Shown in pieces: positions 61,115-64,000 of a DNA stretch of 64,000 nucleotides; position 1 is the first letter of the stretch, and every line of letters starts with the position of its first letter. Below the pieces are notes generated by a model. It was not told where the DNA came from and searched no databases. It saw only the letters and a list, made by a program, of their open reading frames with translations. Made by a program: the position numbers and the translations under genes. The DNA comes from Callaeas wilsoni (Eukaryota > Chordata > Aves > Passeriformes > Callaeidae), in contig VWPU01009550.1 of NCBI GenBank assembly GCA_013398955.1, positions 1 through 64,000 of the forward strand, read 5' to 3'.

Positions 61115-61180
61115 CATGACGTGACTTGCCAAAGGCCATACAATGATTCAGCTGCAGAACCTGCCAGTCCAACAGCAAAG
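61115..61180 (-). mobile_element. MIR SINE relic, inverted
   Basis: GACGTGACTTGCCAAAGGCC, then ATACAATGATTCAGCTGCAG, AACCTGCCAGTC corresponds to the reverse complement of the MIR core (AAGTGACTTGCCCAAGGTCACACAGCTAGTAAGTGGCAGAGC...). It lies within the 165-codon open frame 60809-61306, which argues against that frame being a gene. Confidence 0.5.
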
Positions 61181-61451
61181 CCAAACTTTAGCTTCTGCTT
61201 CAAATTGCAGTGGCTACGGGACTCTCCTGAAGGCAAAGAACCAGCTCACCTGCAGTTAACTGCAAACACTGATGTGCCCAGGGCAGACATTCACAGAGCC
61301 TCATAATTAAAATCCAAGAGACTTATGAATCTCTCATTAGTCTTTAAAGCTATTGCCCCCTACCAATCCCATGGTTCCTTTTTCCTTGAATATGACATTG
61401 AAGGAAAACTGTATAAGAATACTGGCAGTGTTCAGAATAAATACTGAAGAC

Positions 61452-61672
61452 ACAGAACCATAGAATGGTTTAGGTTCCAAGAGACTTTAAAGATCATTTT
61501 ATCCCCCCTGCCATGGCAGGGACACCTGCCACTGTCCAAGGGTGCTCCAAGCCCTGTCCAACCTGGCCTTGGGCACTGCCAGGGATCCAGGGGCAGCCAC
61601 AGCTGCTCTGGGCACCCAGTGCCAGGGCCTGCCCACCCTCAGAGGGAAGACGTTCTGAATCAAATAATTTCT
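61452..61672 (-). mobile_element. CR1 LINE 3' fragment, inverted
   Basis: The plus strand carries ACAGAACCATAGAATGGTTT, AGGTTCCAAGAGACTTTAAA, GATCATTTTATCCCCCCTGC, CATGGCAGGGACACCTGCCA, CTCCAAGCCCTGTCCAACCT, GGCCTTGGGCACTGCCAGGG, CAGCTGCTCTGGGCACCCAG and GCCCACCCTCAGAGGGAAGA in order. This is the reverse complement of the avian CR1 3' terminal 220 bases. Well preserved; 5'-truncated. Confidence 0.94.
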
Positions 61673-64000
61673 GCAAATATTATAATAGGAAGGGTGAAAA
61701 CACATAAAAATCTGATGGCACAAAACTGACACATTTTTGGATGGGGAGGAAGGAGTGCTGGTGGTCCCACCTTTCAGTGTCCATGAGGGGTTTTAACACC
61801 CTTGTCTCTGCTCCTTTGAGCAAAGGCATGCCAGACAAGTTCCAAGAAACACTGCATGTTCCCTGGCTTCCTAGGAACATTCCAGTGGCTGTACTGGGTC
61901 AAAAGTGCATCTAACTCACGATTCCAGCTTTGATGGAAATATAAGAAAAGCACACACTGATAATCCTCCAATGCACTTTCCCAGCTGCAGGAAATTACAA
62001 CTTGTATTAAGAGTCCTAACATAAAGGAGTTTGTTTAGATATTCTTTAAACCCTGTTACAATTCTATTTTGCAGCAATGAGTTTGAAGTTCCAGACTTTA
62101 ATTAATCTGCTTTTGTGACAGAGGGTTTTTATTATTGTTGTATTTGTTTCATTGTTTTGGGTTTTTTAACTCGTATCATTGGATAATTCCATTTGATACT
62201 GACAAAGTGAATACCAGTTTTTGGTTCCCTCTCAAAAAACACTCACAGTTTCATCATTGCCTTCATTGTATTCTGGTGTCAGTGTGTTTTTTCTGGGCTG
62301 AAATTATTAATCTATTTCACCTCTCCTTGGACACAAGGCATGCAGTTCTTTGTCACCCATGTCTGTATCTGTAGTTCTGTTTTAGTCTTCCTGAGATGGG
62401 TAAACAAAGTGTATTGAGGGTGGAAACAGACCTTTCCTCTTGATCAACCAGAGGGGGCTTTTTGGGTAACTGAACACTTGCAGAGGTAGAATATGAGTCA
62501 ATCTGGCCATTTCATTTCAATGCCTTCAAAGAGATGGATTTCATCAACATTTTGAAAATGTGTTTCCTAAGCTGTGAGAAATCTGCTAAGAACCCTTGAA
62601 CTGCATTACCTCGAGAAAAGGCAGCATCTCACAAGATCAGGCTATAAAGCGTTATCTACATCCAGTTACAATGACCCTTTTATTACATTGCCTTTAGACT
62701 TAAAAGAAAACAAAACAGAACCCTGGAGAGTTAATATTTTCAAAACCAGCCCTAGCTGAAGACAATCAGTGCAGCTTTTGATAAAACTGATCAAAGGACA
62801 ATTCTTGACAGCTTGGAAACATGAAATGCTATTACTTGCCCTCTTTTAGTTTTGCTCTTTCTTCTCAGAAGACCAGTATTTGTTTTGCATAGTAGCAAAC
62901 ATTATTCCTGAGGTGTTTAACTTTTGCACAGGAGCTCTCCTTTCATTACACCAGAGTAAAAGCAGTGTGAGATTTGCAAGAGGTCCTTTGTCTTCTGCTG
63001 TAGTAAAACCTTTGTGTAATTTATCGTTCTTTTCTTTCTCTCTCTTTTACCTCTTGGCCACAATTTACACATCAGCCTCTTCTGCTATTGTCTTTATATT
63101 GGATGAGGATCGCCTTAAAATATTCCCACAGAGTTGCTATTTCTCCTCTTTTCATTACTTAAAATTGAAAGTGGTTAAGATAATGTATTTGGCATCAGAC
63201 TTACAAGGGAAAAAAAAATAGGGAAAAAAGGGCACAGCGAATTGCTATGATCATCTCAAGGACAGTTTGTGTTGGGGCACCAAGGCCAGGAGAAGAGGGC
63301 AAATTCCTGATCCCTTTTAAATTGTGGTACTAATCAAGGGATATGTAGGTCCCTGCAGACAAATGACCAGGAGCAGCTTAAAACTGCTTCCCTTTAGGCT
63401 TAGTACAAAAGCTGCAGGGCGTGTGTCTCAACTCCCTGCCCTCTCACAGGAGGGGATGTGTCATTTGGCCAGCTAACCCTCCAGAAAGGCCCACAGGATT
63501 CTAATCTCTCTTTCATAATCTCTAATTAGTCACCTCTCTCAGCACCTCTCCTGCCATTTGAAATCAGGATGCTTTGCAGATACTGGCATGGAGATTAAAC
63601 CAAGCATTCAGCTGGCAGCAGTCCACAGGCAGTGTAAAAAGCTTTTTGGGCACAGTTTCTGCTCTCTTACACCAGTGAAAAGCTAAAGGAAATCTGAAGA
63701 TCTCAGTGTCAAACCTTCCTCTATATTCAAGAATGCTGAGGCTGAAAAGCACAATGCAGCCCTTCTAATTCCTGTAAACCAAAAGTTGACATAACTAATA
63801 CAGAAATGCTTAACTGAGGGGCCAGCTAATAGAGGTAATTTCTAGTCCATCAGATCTTTATATTAGCTATTGCCCTCAGTTTAGTTTTGAATTGCTTTTT
63901 AAGCTTCCTTTTTTAAGTTAGTAGATTTAAAGTGCAAGTTTCTGCATTCCCAATTCATTGCTTCTTATTGAGCATTTGGGGCATAAAGAAGCAGCATTAT
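61673..64000. other. unique DNA, no gene recognised
   Basis: AT-rich with T-runs; the 113-codon frame at 62880-63221 ends in an A-rich stretch and has no recognisable domain. No repeat family or RNA gene seen. Confidence 0.5.

Noticed and set aside
60809..61306. 165-codon open frame as a gene
   Set aside because: It contains an inverted MIR relic, has no recognisable domain and no supporting promoter or splice context.
1..64000. CRISPR array, tRNA, rRNA, U6/7SK and common miRNA genes
   Set aside because: No regularly spaced repeats and no match by eye to the conserved cores of these RNAs. A covariance-model scan (Infernal/Rfam) would be decisive and could not be run.

Overview
This window is vertebrate nuclear DNA, most probably from a bird. 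It contains several 3' fragments of chicken-repeat-1 (CR1) LINEs ending in the avian ATTCTRTGA-type tail, solo retroviral LTRs, and only eroded traces of old MIR/L2-like elements. Base composition is AT-leaning and CpG-poor, with a few sharply bounded GC-rich patches. The LTR types fit a songbird better than a chicken, but that is an inference. No prokaryotic features are present: no operons, no ribosome-binding sites, no CRISPR array.

No known protein-coding gene or structured RNA gene could be recognised. The longest open frames (up to about 340 codons) lie in a GC-rich CR1 copy or match no family I know, and none has a full gene structure. The window reads as a gene desert or part of a very large intron.

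Layout. 0-1.2 kb: unique AT-rich DNA. 1.2-1.9 kb: inverted CR1 with a 111-bp tandem duplication. 4.3-4.9 kb: LTR-like GC-rich block. 8.2-8.9 kb: short palindrome and a degraded tRNA-like sequence. 11.35-11.46 kb: CR1. 13.3-17.3 kb: MIR and L2/L3-like relics. 20.1-20.6 kb: unexplained CpG-retaining block. 22.1-22.35, 27.6-27.8, 31.1-31.3, 34.9-35.0 and 56.9-57.2 kb: small GC/CpG-rich patches, some with strong splice-donor sequences nearby. 26.6-27.2 kb: solo LTR with a putative 6-bp target duplication. 35.5 and 38.0 kb: CR1 copies. 40.3-40.8 and 50.1-50.6 kb: two direct-oriented solo LTRs of one family, the second inserted inside an older CR1. 61.1-61.7 kb: MIR relic and CR1. The rest is unique-looking DNA with several AT-rich, homeodomain/octamer-motif blocks of the kind that often prove to be conserved regulatory elements.

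What most deserves a second look: the two sibling LTRs with duplicated U3 segments; the CR1/LTR nesting; a handful of short open segments bracketed by good splice sites (notably 48747-48803, 30941-31101, 24289-24364, 13664-13755 and the CpG-associated 35031-35302); and candidate regulatory blocks near 34.5, 44.2, 46.0, 57.5 and 59.0 kb. All function calls for these are inference from sequence alone.
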